Positions 23,468 to 34,351 of a stretch of 64,000 nucleotides of DNA are shown piece after piece. Source of the stretch: Cordilura impudica (taxonomy: Eukaryota; Arthropoda; Insecta; Diptera; Scathophagidae); contig OY821517.1 of NCBI GenBank assembly GCA_963682025.1, positions 298,805,344-298,869,343 of the forward strand. The letters are read 5' to 3'. The position numbers and the translations under genes are program-made. Below the pieces are notes generated by a model, which saw only the letters and a list, made by a program, of their open reading frames with translations, searched no databases and was not told the DNA's origin. The first letter of the stretch is position 1. Each line of letters starts with the position of its first letter.

Positions 23468-24125
23468 GATGAAAATCAAGGCTATTTAGAAGAAATTTTT
23501 ACTAAAATTGGTTGATTTAAAGTACTTTTTCATTACGCTAACAATAAGTTACACTTTTTTTATATAGTTAAGAAATTTTCTTGATTTAAAAATTTATATA
23601 TTTTGTAAATTTGCAATAAAAATTGTTATATTTCATAAATTTACCATAAAAATTGATATAGAAATTTTTAAAGACACAAAAAAAAATTTAACTAAAGCAA
23701 AAACATAAGAGTTTTTCATTGAAACTTCTCTATCTTGAACCAATTTAAGGTAACTTTTACGTTCGCTGCTTAATAAATTATATTTTAACTCGGGATCTTT
23801 CAAAAAAAAAAAAAAAAAGAACAACCTTTGGTCCTTGTGCACATCAGGACTAAAAATTTAAGGGGGCCAAAGTTTGGCATTTTCGGAAAAAATTAACTTA
23901 AAAAATTGTTAAAAAGTATTAGTTGTAAAATTAACTGAAAAAATTAGACATTATATTAAAAAAACCTTTTTTTACCTTTTAACACTTCACTTTTGTACTA
24001 AAATTCAACTACAAATAAAAATGTATTTTAAACCCTCCGTAACTTTTTTATTTTCGGTCGAGAATTACCTACCTACCAAACCAAAAGAACCGCATATCAA
24101 AATTCCAATCTAATCAAAAGTTATA

Positions 24126-24162
24126 GATTTTTTACCGCCGTCTCGTCAAATGGTCCACTGTG
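24126..24162 (-). repeat. Right Transib-like terminus: RSS-like heptamer plus A-rich nonamer
   Basis: On the minus strand CACAGTG is followed after 21 bp by TAAAAAATC. It shares GGACCAT, GAG and GGCGG with the left end. The two spacers have the same length. Confidence 0.75.
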
Positions 24163-24834
24163 CGGCGCGGGAAAAAAAAGTGGAATGAAGTTAGAAACCT
24201 TTTTAGTGCCTAATATCGTCAAATATCCTCTATCAGCAAAAAGAGTCACATGGTGGGACGACTTATCTGCGCTGCTGTAGAATTTTTTTTGCCATATTTT
24301 TCAATGTCCGGTCATTAATGTGTTAAGGACTATGATTTCTCGGGATATTTCAAACGGAATTACAAACTTTCTATGCATTTCTATCACATGTACAAAATAG
24401 GCGCCACCCTAGTATACGTGTAAATTTTGTTGTTGTTTTTTTTTTTAATAAACGTAGTTACATTATTCTAGTTATGTTTACCATTAATGTTCAAATATCT
24501 GTACGTCTTTTATCTGATGTCCGTCTGTCTGTCTCTCTGCATGTCTGTCAACTGTTTAAGAAAAACATTTTATGGCTTTAATACTTATGAGCACTTTATG
24601 GTTAAGTTACGTATTTATGCAGACTTATCATGTTAAATTTATACAAACAAGACAAACAACAAAAATAACAGCAACAATAATGAACGAAATAAAAACTGAA
24701 CTACTTTTTTACATTCATGTATTAAGAGTCTTTAAATATGTATGTCGAGTAGATGTATCACGTATGGAAGTTTGCATGAGATTGAGGAAGAATAGTTAGT
24801 TGATTTTTTATGAGTAGGTCATTAGGGCGTCCCA
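24163..24834. other. Spacer with a DINE-type GTCCGTCTGTCTGTC scrap
   Basis: The scrap is near 24520-24545. No gene is recognised. Confidence 0.45.
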
Positions 24835-25000
24835 ATTTAACTGATTTTTTTTTTTTTTTTTAGCTAATAGAACTCAAATGATGTGTATTGTTGAAATGAG
24901 GAGATATGGTAAAACAATTGTTACGGTTATTGGCATTTGTTTCTAAAACATTGTTTATAAGTATATGATAATAAAGTGCAAATATCAAAATAGGACACCC
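24835..25000. mobile_element. TA-flanked MITE (166 bp)
   Basis: TA|GGGCGTCCCAATTT on the left is mirrored by AAAATAGGACACCC|TA on the right. It is short and non-coding, and fits a Tc1/mariner-type derivative. Confidence 0.55.
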
Positions 25001-25917
25001 TATTCCTTTTCAAGCGCCGGTAGTTGACTAAATTTATCTTTTAAATTGGGACTAGTTAATGTAAATACATTTGAATAATGCTGTTTAAGCAAATTTATGA
25101 ATAAATATACCTTCATCCATATTTAATAATTCCTTTTTGAATTAAAATTTGAGATACATTCATTTCTATGAAAGTATAATATCTATGAAAATATTTTTAC
25201 GAATATGTATATAAAACACGTCCTTAGAGAGATTAATTCAGGGAAATCCAAGATATAAAGTTATCAAAAACTTAAAACAAGCTAAAATCATAAACGACCA
25301 GAGTGTAAATATTCGGAGTATGCAGCCCAGTATGGCGAAGTAAAAAGATAAAGTCATACACTTGGTAAAAAAAAGTATTTGTGGTCCATTTTCAAAAAAA
25401 AAAAAAAATGTAAATTTAATCTTTGGCAACTTGTTTTGTAAATTATATTATATCCACAATAATTTTACACTTCAGTGATAGAAAAGACTGAACTTTATCA
25501 TGGTATAAATTTTAACTTTGTCAAAAAAAAAATAATTTGTCTTTTGTAATGTTTTATGATGAGAAAGGAAATATTTTGTCCACTCTGTTACATGAATAAA
25601 CTTTGTTTTCCTATGTAAATTATTCAGTTCAATTTTTTGATTTTATATCTTTACAAGTACTGTATTCTTTTCATGCATATAATTTTTTTTTTTAGAAAAA
25701 TTCTTATATTTTATGCTTTTTAATGATATTACAGTCTCTTGTTACAAATTATGGAATAATACTTGATGAAAGTTTATTTAGGTAATGTGTTAATTTAAAA
25801 ACATATTATTTTTATGTGTCAAACCAATAAAATAAAACAGTTTCTAAAATAATCGAAGGAAACTTTGACTTCACATTATTTAAGGTATTTTAGTCTAGAA
25901 TGCAAAAAATTTGTAAT
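25001..25917. other. Spacer with an extra TGTCCACTCTGTTACA motif
   Basis: TTTTGTCCACTCTGTTACAT near 25566-25586 matches the terminal sequence of the element at 25918-32074 in right-end orientation. It may be the end of another copy. Otherwise the stretch is AT-rich. Confidence 0.5.
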
Positions 25918-26349
25918 GTAGCAGAGTGGACACTTCAGTAAGAGAGTGGACAATTATATTTTCTTAGTAAAGTAGAAACAGGGTTTTATAGTATAAATAA
26001 ATAAAAACACCTAATATTTTATTTTTCATATTAGAGGATTTACATTAAATTTAAGCTTTCTGGAATATATCTACATAATCTGAAAACTCATAACCAGAGA
26101 GGACAAATTTGCCATTATTGCTTTTTTGCCATTTTTGCTCTATTGTGCTTTTTTTTTTTTGCCATTTTTGACATTATGGTTTTTTGGAATTTTTTCTATT
26201 TTTGTGCTACAAAATGGGATTTTTTCCCTTTGGTATTAATTTTTTCCACATATTGAAACTCAGTAATATATGTAATTCTTTTTTACTGCCTCTTATTGCA
26301 ACTCAGTTTACCATACTAAAACAACATCTCTGTTTTGGAATAGGTTTAA

Positions 26350-28916
26350 CCCGAATTGTCACACAATTATTTTTTTTGGAATATCCAATATTTGCTGGCA
26401 TAAAATAATTGAATGGTGACTAATGATTACAGAAATATTAACAAAACATTTTTTCATTAGGGGGTTTGTTCGGTAGGGGGCAACACTGGGTCATACTGGA
26501 AATTTACATGCAAATAAATAAAATCTATGTTAAAATTTTTTTCAACTAATTTCTTTATTTTTAAAAACAAATAACATAAAAAACATTAAATTAAAATTAA
26601 TTAATTTTGGTATGATATTTTTCAAAACAATTGATGCACATACCAATATTACATTTTTTACAGGCAGTACGCACAGTCGCACAGTACTTGTGCAGGTGTC
26701 TTCAGCACATCGTCTTTTCTTTTCGATAGTCATTGGCCAATGGTTGACTCCATCATAGCGAATTGATTCCAGCACCGTTCCTTCCATTTTGCGTTTTCGT
26801 GTTGCACCAGGTCTAATAGGAGCTACTCCGTAATGTTTGCAGTAAAATGTCGCAATCTGTCGTCGAAATTCTAATTGTGGCATAGTCTGTTCTACAAATC
26901 TCTGTAGTTGCCATGCATTTTGAACCGACACATCAACCAACCAAGTAAATATGGAACTCCACCATTTGTTGCCTCTATTTGCAATTCGATATAGACTTAC
27001 GTTTTGGTCCATTCTGTCAACGCCTCCCATATATTGATTATATTTTCCAATATCGTTCGGACGACACAAATTTATTTTTCGCATTTGTGCTTTGGAGTAG
27101 CGTTGGGTATTAGATACTGGATTGATGGCAAATGCAGTTGGTGCAGCACATACTACCGAATTATCCACCTATTTCGTCAATACAATGTTTCCGTCATTTA
27201 TTTTTTTTGAAACAGAATAACCACGTTCAATTTTTTCAACTTGTCTTTGGACGGCAAAGGACAATTATTTGGAATTCTGTTTTCTCGAATTGTACAAGTG
27301 GCATCATATCCTCGAGATTTCAAATATGACAATAATGGAATATTTGTAAATAAGTTGTCGAAATAGAATGAGAATGGAAGTGCCTGCACTTCCGGCGTGA
27401 AATCATCAATCATGTTTATAAATGGGGCAGCGCATTTTCCGAATCTCTCTTCATACTTCGGATTTGACCTGGAATTTTGGCCTTGATAAATCACAAAGTT
27501 TATTAAATAACCTGCTGGAGTACACAACGCCCATACCTTATAGCCAAAGCGCATCGGTTTACCCTTGATGATTTGCTTGCAGCCATGTCTGCCAAAATAG
27601 GAAATCATGCTCTCGTCATAAGACAAATGCTGCTCAGCATGAAAATGTTTTAGCATATTTGCCTTCAAATGGTCTGTTATAGGCCATAGTTTCCACATTT
27701 TATCACTATCAGTAACTTTTTTACAGCTGCCCTCAAAATGGAGAAATTGCAATATTTGCTGAAATCGATTCCTACGCATTGAATTCTTTATCAGAATATT
27801 TAGCATGTCATCATCGGTACTCAAAGCCGTTCTTATACGGCTGTGATAGTTACCACTAGAAACAAGCAAGATACCAATTAACACTTTGAACGCCTGTACT
27901 GTTATATTAGGGTTTGGTTTCCCAAGAAAAATGGCATATTTTCCGGATTCGTCGCAAATGTGTTGAATCAAATCATCGTCAAAAATTTTTTCAAATTGCT
28001 CGTATGGTGGTACTTCGCAGTCTTTATAATTTGCTGGTGGAAATATTGGAATGATATCTGTAGAATTATCTTTTATCCAAACCAATTGTTTTGTTTTATT
28101 GTGTTGTGGTAATTCAATAGTTGATTTCGATGGGGTAACTTTACGTAATCTGCTTTTTATAGTTGAAGTCGATTGCTCGTTCACAGAAATATCCAAAAGA
28201 TTTGTTTCTATATTTACTGCAGAGTTGTCCAATATGTCTGTCAAAATATTTTCATCAAATGTGAGTTCGTTATCCGATTCATCCAACTGAAGTGCACCAG
28301 CTATATCCACATGTTTTCCAGATCGAAATACTATTTCACAGTTTGCTTTTAATTGACCTGCAAATACATTATCTAGGATGGCCTCCTCTTCATCTATACG
28401 ATCGTCTTCACCACTAACCACCCCATTTTAGTTTTCAGGCGGCAATATAAGTATAGCTTCAGGTATGTCATCGTCGAGACTCAACTCTTCAAATAGTCGA
28501 TTGTCTCTTGCAGTGTTATTTTCCTAGACAAACATTTAAAATTTCACTTTTTAATATTTCGAAAAATTGAAAATATCAAAAAAACTATATAAAAACAAAA
28601 CATTTTCAAAAAGTTAATATTTCTAAATAATCTCTAGATTATAATTCTATCTAGATTATAATTCATCATAGAAAACCATTTGAATATAAACATTATATTA
28701 TTATTATACCTCCTCATGAATTTAGATTTGCACTTTTTTGACATTTTTTTTTACAACTTCTTTGTATGACTATCACGTAAAAATTAAACAAGATATTGTC
28801 TATCCATTTGTCATGGAAATCAACGGTACTTTACGGTACGATACGTTGATTTTTAAAAAATCTGCAACTGTAGGCCATTTCTGCGTTGCCATATGGATAC
28901 ACTGGGACAATTCGGG
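26350..28916 (-). mobile_element. piggyBac element P2 inside the hAT
   Basis: TTAA at 26346-26349 and 28917-28920 flanks the ends CCCGAATTGTC and GACAATTCGGG. TTAA duplication and CCC/GGG ends are diagnostic of piggyBac. At 2567 bp it is about full length, with a nearly whole transposase on the minus strand. Confidence 0.92.
26542..28540 (-). pseudogene. piggyBac transposase, nearly intact (P2)
   Basis: The main frame begins at 28421 but homology extends upstream past a stop (LFEELSLDDDIPEAILILPP near 28450-28500). The DDE domain has LSYDESM (D at residue 269 of the frame from 28421), SFYFDNLFTN (D355) and GGVDRMD (third acidic region), matching piggyBac D268/D346/D447. The C-terminal cysteine-rich tail follows. 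Two lesions stand out: a one-base frameshift in an A-run near 27230-27236, and a TAG at 27169-27171 where the family has tryptophan. An acceptor-like AG precedes the N-terminal block near 28525, so a first exon may exist. Confidence 0.88.
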
Positions 28917-28959
28917 TTAAAAAATAATACAAGTAGGCCGTTGTTAACAGAAAAATACT

Positions 28960-30149
28960 TTTTTCACCAACATCTAAAACTAGAAAGCAATAATATGTCG
29001 AAAGAAAAATTAAATAAAATTTTTTTATTAAAAATGGTACAATCATATCCAGATGTTTTATATTTGGAATTTTAGATTTCGAAGTGGGGAACAAATCATA
29101 TTTGTTGAATATGGGTGTACTCAAAAACGCAAATAGTGGTTCTATTGCTGGTTTTTGTAGCGATTCACTGCAATTTTTATGGCCAGATGGTAAGTAAATA
29201 GTTGATTTATATTTTTGATTTAATTATTATATTTTACAATTTATTGAATATGACAAAGTACTTCCAACGGTCACAGGTGCAGCCGCGTACATGCTAAGTG
29301 GAATCTCCTCTCTCAAGTTTATGATGTATCCTAAAATGGTGGATTTGACATGTTTTGCTCATGGTCTTCATTGTATGGCAGGCTTCATACGATTAGATTT
29401 TGAGCATGTAAATAAATAAATATCCTGTACCAACGCAGTATTTGTTAAAGTAATTTTACCACAAAAATTCAAAAATTTTATTTACTAAATTCGTACATTT
29501 TATATTATAGGCACCCCGAAGAAAACAGTTGTTTTCAAAAATGAATCTGAATTTGAATTTTCCACCGACTCCACGTCCTACTCGTTGGGGAACCTGATTA
29601 CAAGCATGCATGTATTACACAGAGCACCTGGAAGAAGTGAAGGCTGTCATTACGTAGTTAAATAGCGAAGACTCGGAATCAATTGTACAAGCCAAGAGAG
29701 TATATGGTATAAAAGAACTGAATTCCCAACTCGCGTTTATTAAAAATAACTTTTCGGTGATGTTCATTCTTTGAATAAGCTACAAACAGTTGGTTTAACT
29801 ATAAATGAAAGCTTAAATATATTGGCGAATGTAAGAGAAAAACTACATAAAGGCCAAAAATATGTAAAAAAAAATTTATGCTGTATTTTGAAGAAATCCA
29901 GGATATCAAAAATATGTATAAATAAATAATATTTTGGAAATAGGTGTAAATTCAAATGATGAATATGTAAAAATCCTATCATCAAATGAAATTTTAATGT
30001 TAAAATTTGCTTCATCAACGGCCGTCGGTGTTAAAAGAAGTTTTTCAAAATATAATGCTCTTCTAACAGATAGAAGAAGAAATTTAACATTTAATAATAT
30101 AAAAGCACGTATGATTGTCTATTGCAACAATTTTTATGTTTTGAAATAA
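28960..30149 (+). pseudogene. hAT transposase relic
   Basis: Blocks in several frames follow hAT order. Near 29280-29410 the text is MVDLTCFAHGLHCMAGFIRL, typical of the DDE core. Near 29770 comes LNKLQTVGLTINESLNILAN. The last open block (29934-30149) reads KFASSTAVGVKRSFSKYNAL, then LTDRRRNLTFNNIKARMIVY, the C-terminal dimerisation domain. Many stops interrupt it and the N-terminal BED region is not clear. It ends about 115 bp before the right terminus. Confidence 0.8.
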
Positions 30150-30264
30150 AAGTTAATAAAAACAATTTAAAAAAAATGATTTTTTTTTTGCCACTTTTTT
30201 TGGTTTACACGTTTTTTTTTTTGCTATAAACACAAATTTTTTGTGCTTTTTTTGTCCTCTCTGC

Positions 30265-31690
30265 TCATATTACAAAAGACCCCCTTGCATCTTGCATTTG
30301 GGTTCTGGAAGGACTTTTATTATTTGTTCCAAGTGTATTTACGAAATACGAAATGTCATTTTCATCAGCTCGGAACAACTTTCCACAGTCCTTAATAGTT
30401 TTGAAGTACATCACTTTAACTTCCTTATCATCATCCATATCTTCCTGAGCAACTACAATATACTTCTGTGGTTTTCTAGAATAACCGCTTATGTCGTAAA
30501 ATCAAAATGTTCAAGAGAGCCAAAAAATGTTATATTTGAAATTATGGGCTCGATATAAAGTTTTTAGGACTTTTTATTTAACAGTCCTGTAGATATGGGC
30601 AATAAATACTTTATAAAAAATTTTGAGTCCAAAATCTTAAGAGGAATAGATCCTAGAGAAGGACGAAAAAACAATATGTAAATTACACTTAAAGTATAAG
30701 CAGATAAAACAACTTATGTCGACAAATGTCGTTTTCTTTGAAAAAGAAAACTACCAGTGCAACTACACATTTAGACATAAGTAGTTGTTGCTTGAACGGG
30801 GCTTAGGGTGAGAATATAACAACGTATCAAGAATAATAGTGACAACAAATGACAGAAATAAACACAACAGTTTTTATAAGTGGTTATAAACTGAAAAATA
30901 ATCTAAAATTATTTTGCATTGTTTTTCATTAATAACAACGTATGTCGCTATGTGTCGTTTTCTGAGAAAATAATTTGTCAGCGATCAAACGTAGGTTGAC
31001 ATACGTCGTTAGTGCTGCAAATTAATTTAATAAACATTTAAGTTACGTCGTTATTTAAAGAAAAAACTCAGAAATGGTCAATGTTAAAAAAAAATAAATA
31101 AAACACATGTAAAGAGCGTTAAAAATTAATATATTTGGCATCGTTAACTCAAAACTTACAATAATGGACATACGCGGTTATTCCAGAAAACCACAGACTT
31201 GTACTTCAAATTGGACATAGCTTCATTAAATGCAGCCAACATATATTTCCCAGCTTTTATGTTATTAGGTGAAACTTTCTGTATAGGTTCATCATATGTT
31301 ACTTCACACTCTTCATCCGTGGATGCTCCATTTATTCGAATAAGATGAATAAATATCTGATACTTTTAGTACTATTTTGCGAGTATTTTTTGGCTTCATT
31401 CTTTTGGCAAAAACAAGAAACACTTCTGTATCTAAATAATGCATTGCCTGTTGTCACCATCTGGAGAACGGACAATATTTCTTTAAGAGCAGGAATTTTC
31501 TTTGGGATATCTCTACTCATTTTATTTATATCTTTATGTCCTTTGACTATGTCAAAAAGGCTTTAGCATCTACTATATCACCCCTACAAGATATAATTAT
31601 GTCTGCCATCCTCTGCAGACTTCTTCCTACCCCATCAGCGGCTCCTTTTCCAAGGCCTGACTCAAAAAATCCTGTCTTACTGTATTACTC
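30265..31690 (-). pseudogene. C-terminal part of an unnamed transposase-like protein, copy i
   Basis: The minus strand reads GFFESGLGKGAADGVGRSLQ near 31650, then RMADIIISCRGDIVDAKAFL and IPALKEILSVLQMVTTGNAL. In the next frame it reads INGASTDEECEVTYDEPIQK and NNIKAGKYMLAAFNEAMSNL. The text continues beyond the MITE as YIVVAQEDMDDDKEVKVMYF and ends GSFVI-stop at 30265. The GKGAADGVG motif corresponds to HGKGACDGIG in the copy at 62.7 kb, so I place them in one broad family. Frame changes near 31340 and 31540, plus the insertions, disable it. Confidence 0.65.
30466..31196. mobile_element. 731-bp MITE with 4-bp target duplication, inserted in a coding frame
   Basis: The ends CTGTGGTTTTCTAGAATAAC and, inverted, CTGTGGTTTTCTGGAATAAC are flanked by ACTT on both sides (30462-30465 and 31197-31200). 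Removing the element and one ACTT joins the minus-strand frame as NLKYKYIVVAQ. The interior has several GACATACG / ATGTCG repeats and no ORF. Confidence 0.88.
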
Positions 31691-32074
31691 ACACACATTA
31701 TGTTTATTATTCATCCATGTCCTACTGCTGCTAAAATGTCCGTTATATTCAAATGAACGTCAGATATTCATTTCATGTTACTGTACTAATATGTTTTCAC
31801 TGTTCTGGTCCATCTTAGCTCCGATCCTATATAAATAATAATTATAAAATACTTTCTTAGTAAAAGAAATATCATGTTTTTTTATCATTAGATTACATAT
31901 GTACATAGAATAAATGAAATTTTGTCTGGCACTGGCTGGATTTAATATTTAAGTTATAGTTTTAAAATTTGAATAACTTATTGTTAGTTCACAAACCTAT
32001 GTGAAAATTCAATAAATAAAGATGAGTTACAAAAAAAATAAAAAATGTTTGTTACAAATTGTCCACTCTGTTAC

Positions 32075-32992
32075 AATACTGGTCAACTAACACGAAACGT
32101 ATAAACGTAGCATAAAATTTCAAAGAAATATTCTTTGATTTTAAAATTAATTTTAGAAGCAGTAGATCTGGAATTCTGTTTTGACAAAATTAAGCTGATT
32201 GATTTTTAGTTTTAAACGACGTACTGCGCTGAGTGGATTCTGCCTATGATACAAGCTATTTCACGAAAAGATTAGCCCTAATTTCTGAGCTTCAGGGTAA
32301 TTTTACTGTCGTCAGCACCGATTTCATTGATTTTGGGACTCATCTTAAAGAAATATAATTAAATCAAATCAACTTTATACAAACACGTTAGTTTCTTTAG
32401 TCTCTTTAGCCTTTTTTTTTAGCCATTTCTGAAATGCGAAAGGGGTAGTAGGTTCAAAAGTTGGAAGTTAAGTTTTATACAATTGTAAAAATATAACAAC
32501 TATAATTTTTATACAATTTTGAAGTCAATCTAAGTGTTTTCTTTTTATTATTGCCATTTAGATGACTGAGACATTTTGATGACTGAGAGCTCATATCTGG
32601 ACGTGATTTGTTTTTGTGATAATTCATTTAATGATTATTATTAGTAGAAATGTATAATTTTATCAATTATTATAAAGAAAAGTGATTTAATAAGGAATAG
32701 CGGGAGTATGTTACTGAAAGCGCTGGCAATAATTTGCATATAAAGTCAGCGAAAGTTATAACACGACCAGCGATAGCCATTACTTGGATTCAATATGTAA
32801 TCGAAGACTAAATGATAGAAACACTTATATCAAATCAGGCACTCACAATATTTGGTCCCAAAGCACAATAATCAAAGAGTTAAATTTGTTTAAAGCAAAA
32901 AACACAAAATATTAAAAAATTTAAAAAAAATCGCGTAAATTTTATTAAATATGGGTAAAAAGCACTTGACTTTTTTGAAGTTAAAACAATTT
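32075..32992. other. Spacer, no gene recognised
   Basis: AT-rich sequence with no motif I can support. Confidence 0.5.
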
Positions 32993-33826
32993 AGAAAATT
33001 ATTGTAGGTCTAGACCGAGTACACGATACCCTATACTATGCATTAAGAGAATTGTTCCTGGATCCAGATAATTGAGCATAGAATATAAGCATAAACCAAA
33101 TCTGAAAGGAGTTTTTGTTAAGCTTTTTGCCTGCAGACTTCAAAAATGGGCCGATCCTGACTATATTTGGTAAATTCATTTATTTTTTTTGCAAATCATA
33201 CCAACCAAATTAGAGGAAAATCTGTGCAATTTTTTTTGTTTTTTAATATATTTAAGTAAATATCGGCTAGCAGCTTTATATGGGGACTATGACTCAGAAT
33301 TATACTATAGGGATTATTTTAGGACTATTGATCAATGAATATAATAAACACACACAAATCCAATTTGGCGGAGATCTATATAATAATTTGGATGTTATGG
33401 CAATTTTAGTCGATTTAATAGGAGTCATGTATTATATGGGGACTAGGTCTGCACATGCACCGATTTCGACCAAATTCGACAGCTTTCATCCTGTAGCCGA
33501 TAGAAGCTTATATACCAAATTTCATCGAAATATATTCATATTGGCGACCTGTAGTTTGATTACAAGGTTTACATGGACACACATGGATGGACGGGCAGAC
33601 GGACAGATGGATGGACGGATGGACGGACAGACTTCGCTAAATCAGCTAAGAATCACTTTCGGTATAATAAATAAAAACAGATGGACGAGCAGACGGACAT
33701 AGCTAAATCGACTCAGAAAGTGATTTAAATCGATCGGTATAATGAAAGTTGGGTCCAAGTCAAATATGTTTGGCAGCTTCAAACATAAGCACAAACTCAT
33801 TGTGCCCTGATCACATAGTGTACCAA
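32993..33826 (-). mobile_element. DINE-1-like element, subtype 2 (about 834 bp)
   Basis: The minus-strand 5' end lies near 33826 (ATGTGATCAGGGCACAATGA), with the GTCCGTCCATCCGTC-type block near 33590-33640. The 3' end near 32993 has a degraded GGTCTAGACC hairpin. It shares CCATATA/TATATGG blocks with the copy at 43047-43820. The DNA-binding-like frame at 33280-33702 is repeat sequence, not a gene. Confidence 0.8.
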
Positions 33827-34351
33827 ATAAAACACTATTATTTTTACTTTTTCACTTGGTCGAAAATTTTTATGCCTCATGTTATTAAGCACTGGATCTA
33901 GCGTGAAAAGTACTAAGATGGCATCTCTAATTATATGTGTGTTTTTCAGAGTTCAGAAAAAACGCATACTGAATAAAAAACTCGTACATACATATATGTA
34001 AACCAACACAGCACAGACCAACAAACACATATTTTTATTTTCATATCAATTATGTGTATTTCTAAATTTTGTACTTTGCTGAAGACAGTCATGAATGTGT
34101 TTCGTTTTAATACTTGATTGTGAACATGAAATAAATAAAATTGTGATCTGTGTTTATTATTAAAATAAGCCTGTAATATATAGCTATAAAACTCATTAAC
34201 TCCAACTATCCAAATACTACCCAACAAACAATCTAAATCTAATTATTATCAATTACAGAATAATAATATAATTAAATCAATTTTGTAAAATCTCTGTTTT
34301 CTGTGTTATATTTGTAAACTTTGTCAAATTAATATTACCATAGAAATTACC
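33827..34351. other. Spacer upstream of the LINE
   Basis: No gene recognised. The 5' UTR of the LINE probably begins in the last 100 bp. Confidence 0.45.

Larger units (their letters stand above)
20365..24162 (+). mobile_element. Transib-like (RAG1-related) DNA transposon, 3.8 kb
   Basis: The inverted ends start CACAGTGGACCAT on both sides. The 5-bp flanks are CGGCC (20360-20364) and CGGCG (24163-24167), consistent with a diverged 5-bp GC-rich target duplication. Transib elements are known for CACWRTG-type ends and 5-bp GC-rich duplications. Between the ends lies a decayed transposase with RAG1-like residues (next entries). A 148-bp DINE scrap sits in the 5' region. Termini, duplication and protein agree, so the family call is fairly secure, although not checked by search. 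Confidence 0.82.
20008..24409. mobile_element. Possible TA-flanked GGGTGG element hosting the Transib insertion
   Basis: TA|GGGTGGCATTTG at 20006-20019 faces GCGCCACCC|TA at 24401-24411. The ends match over about 7 bp, have TA on both sides, and share GGGTGG with the foldback family at 14263 and 59318. Without the Transib-like insert the host would be about 0.6 kb. The short match makes this tentative. Confidence 0.4.
26095..30263 (+). mobile_element. hAT element, itself split by piggyBac
   Basis: The inverted ends CAGAGAGGACAAA/TTTGTCCTCTCTG are flanked by CTCATAAC and CTCATATT, an 8-bp target duplication with two mismatches. CAG-starting ends and 8-bp duplications are typical of hAT. The subterminal regions are rich in TTTTTGCCATTTTTG. 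A plus-strand hAT transposase relic lies at 28960-30149, and a piggyBac element occupies 26350-28916. Confidence 0.85.
25918..32074 (-). mobile_element. Unnamed DDE-like element, copy i, split by nested insertions
   Basis: The inverted ends GTAGCAGAGTGGACA (25918) and TGTCCACTCTGTTAC (ending 32074) enclose a minus-strand coding relic at 30265-31690. A hAT element (26095-30263) sits just after its stop codon and a 731-bp MITE (30466-31196) sits inside the reading frame. Removing both leaves about 1.3 kb. The left side carries AATAAA-type signals for the minus-strand transcript. The boundaries rest on one inverted 15-mer with one mismatch. Confidence 0.6.

Noticed and set aside
20365..24162. 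Evidence of V(D)J-like recombination function
   Set aside because: The CACAGTG ends are explained by a Transib-type transposon. The protein is decayed and nothing suggests a domesticated recombination system.
33590..33640. GTCCGTC/GGACGGA microsatellites as independent repeats (also 9020, 20265, 21060, 24520, 43670, 43915, 48690, 50025)
   Set aside because: Where context is preserved they occur at a fixed place inside DINE-like 5' regions, so they belong to that element family.
33280..33702. 140-codon open frame
   Set aside because: It lies within a DINE-like element and its repetitive DGRADGQMDGRMDG-type text comes from the GGACGGA block.
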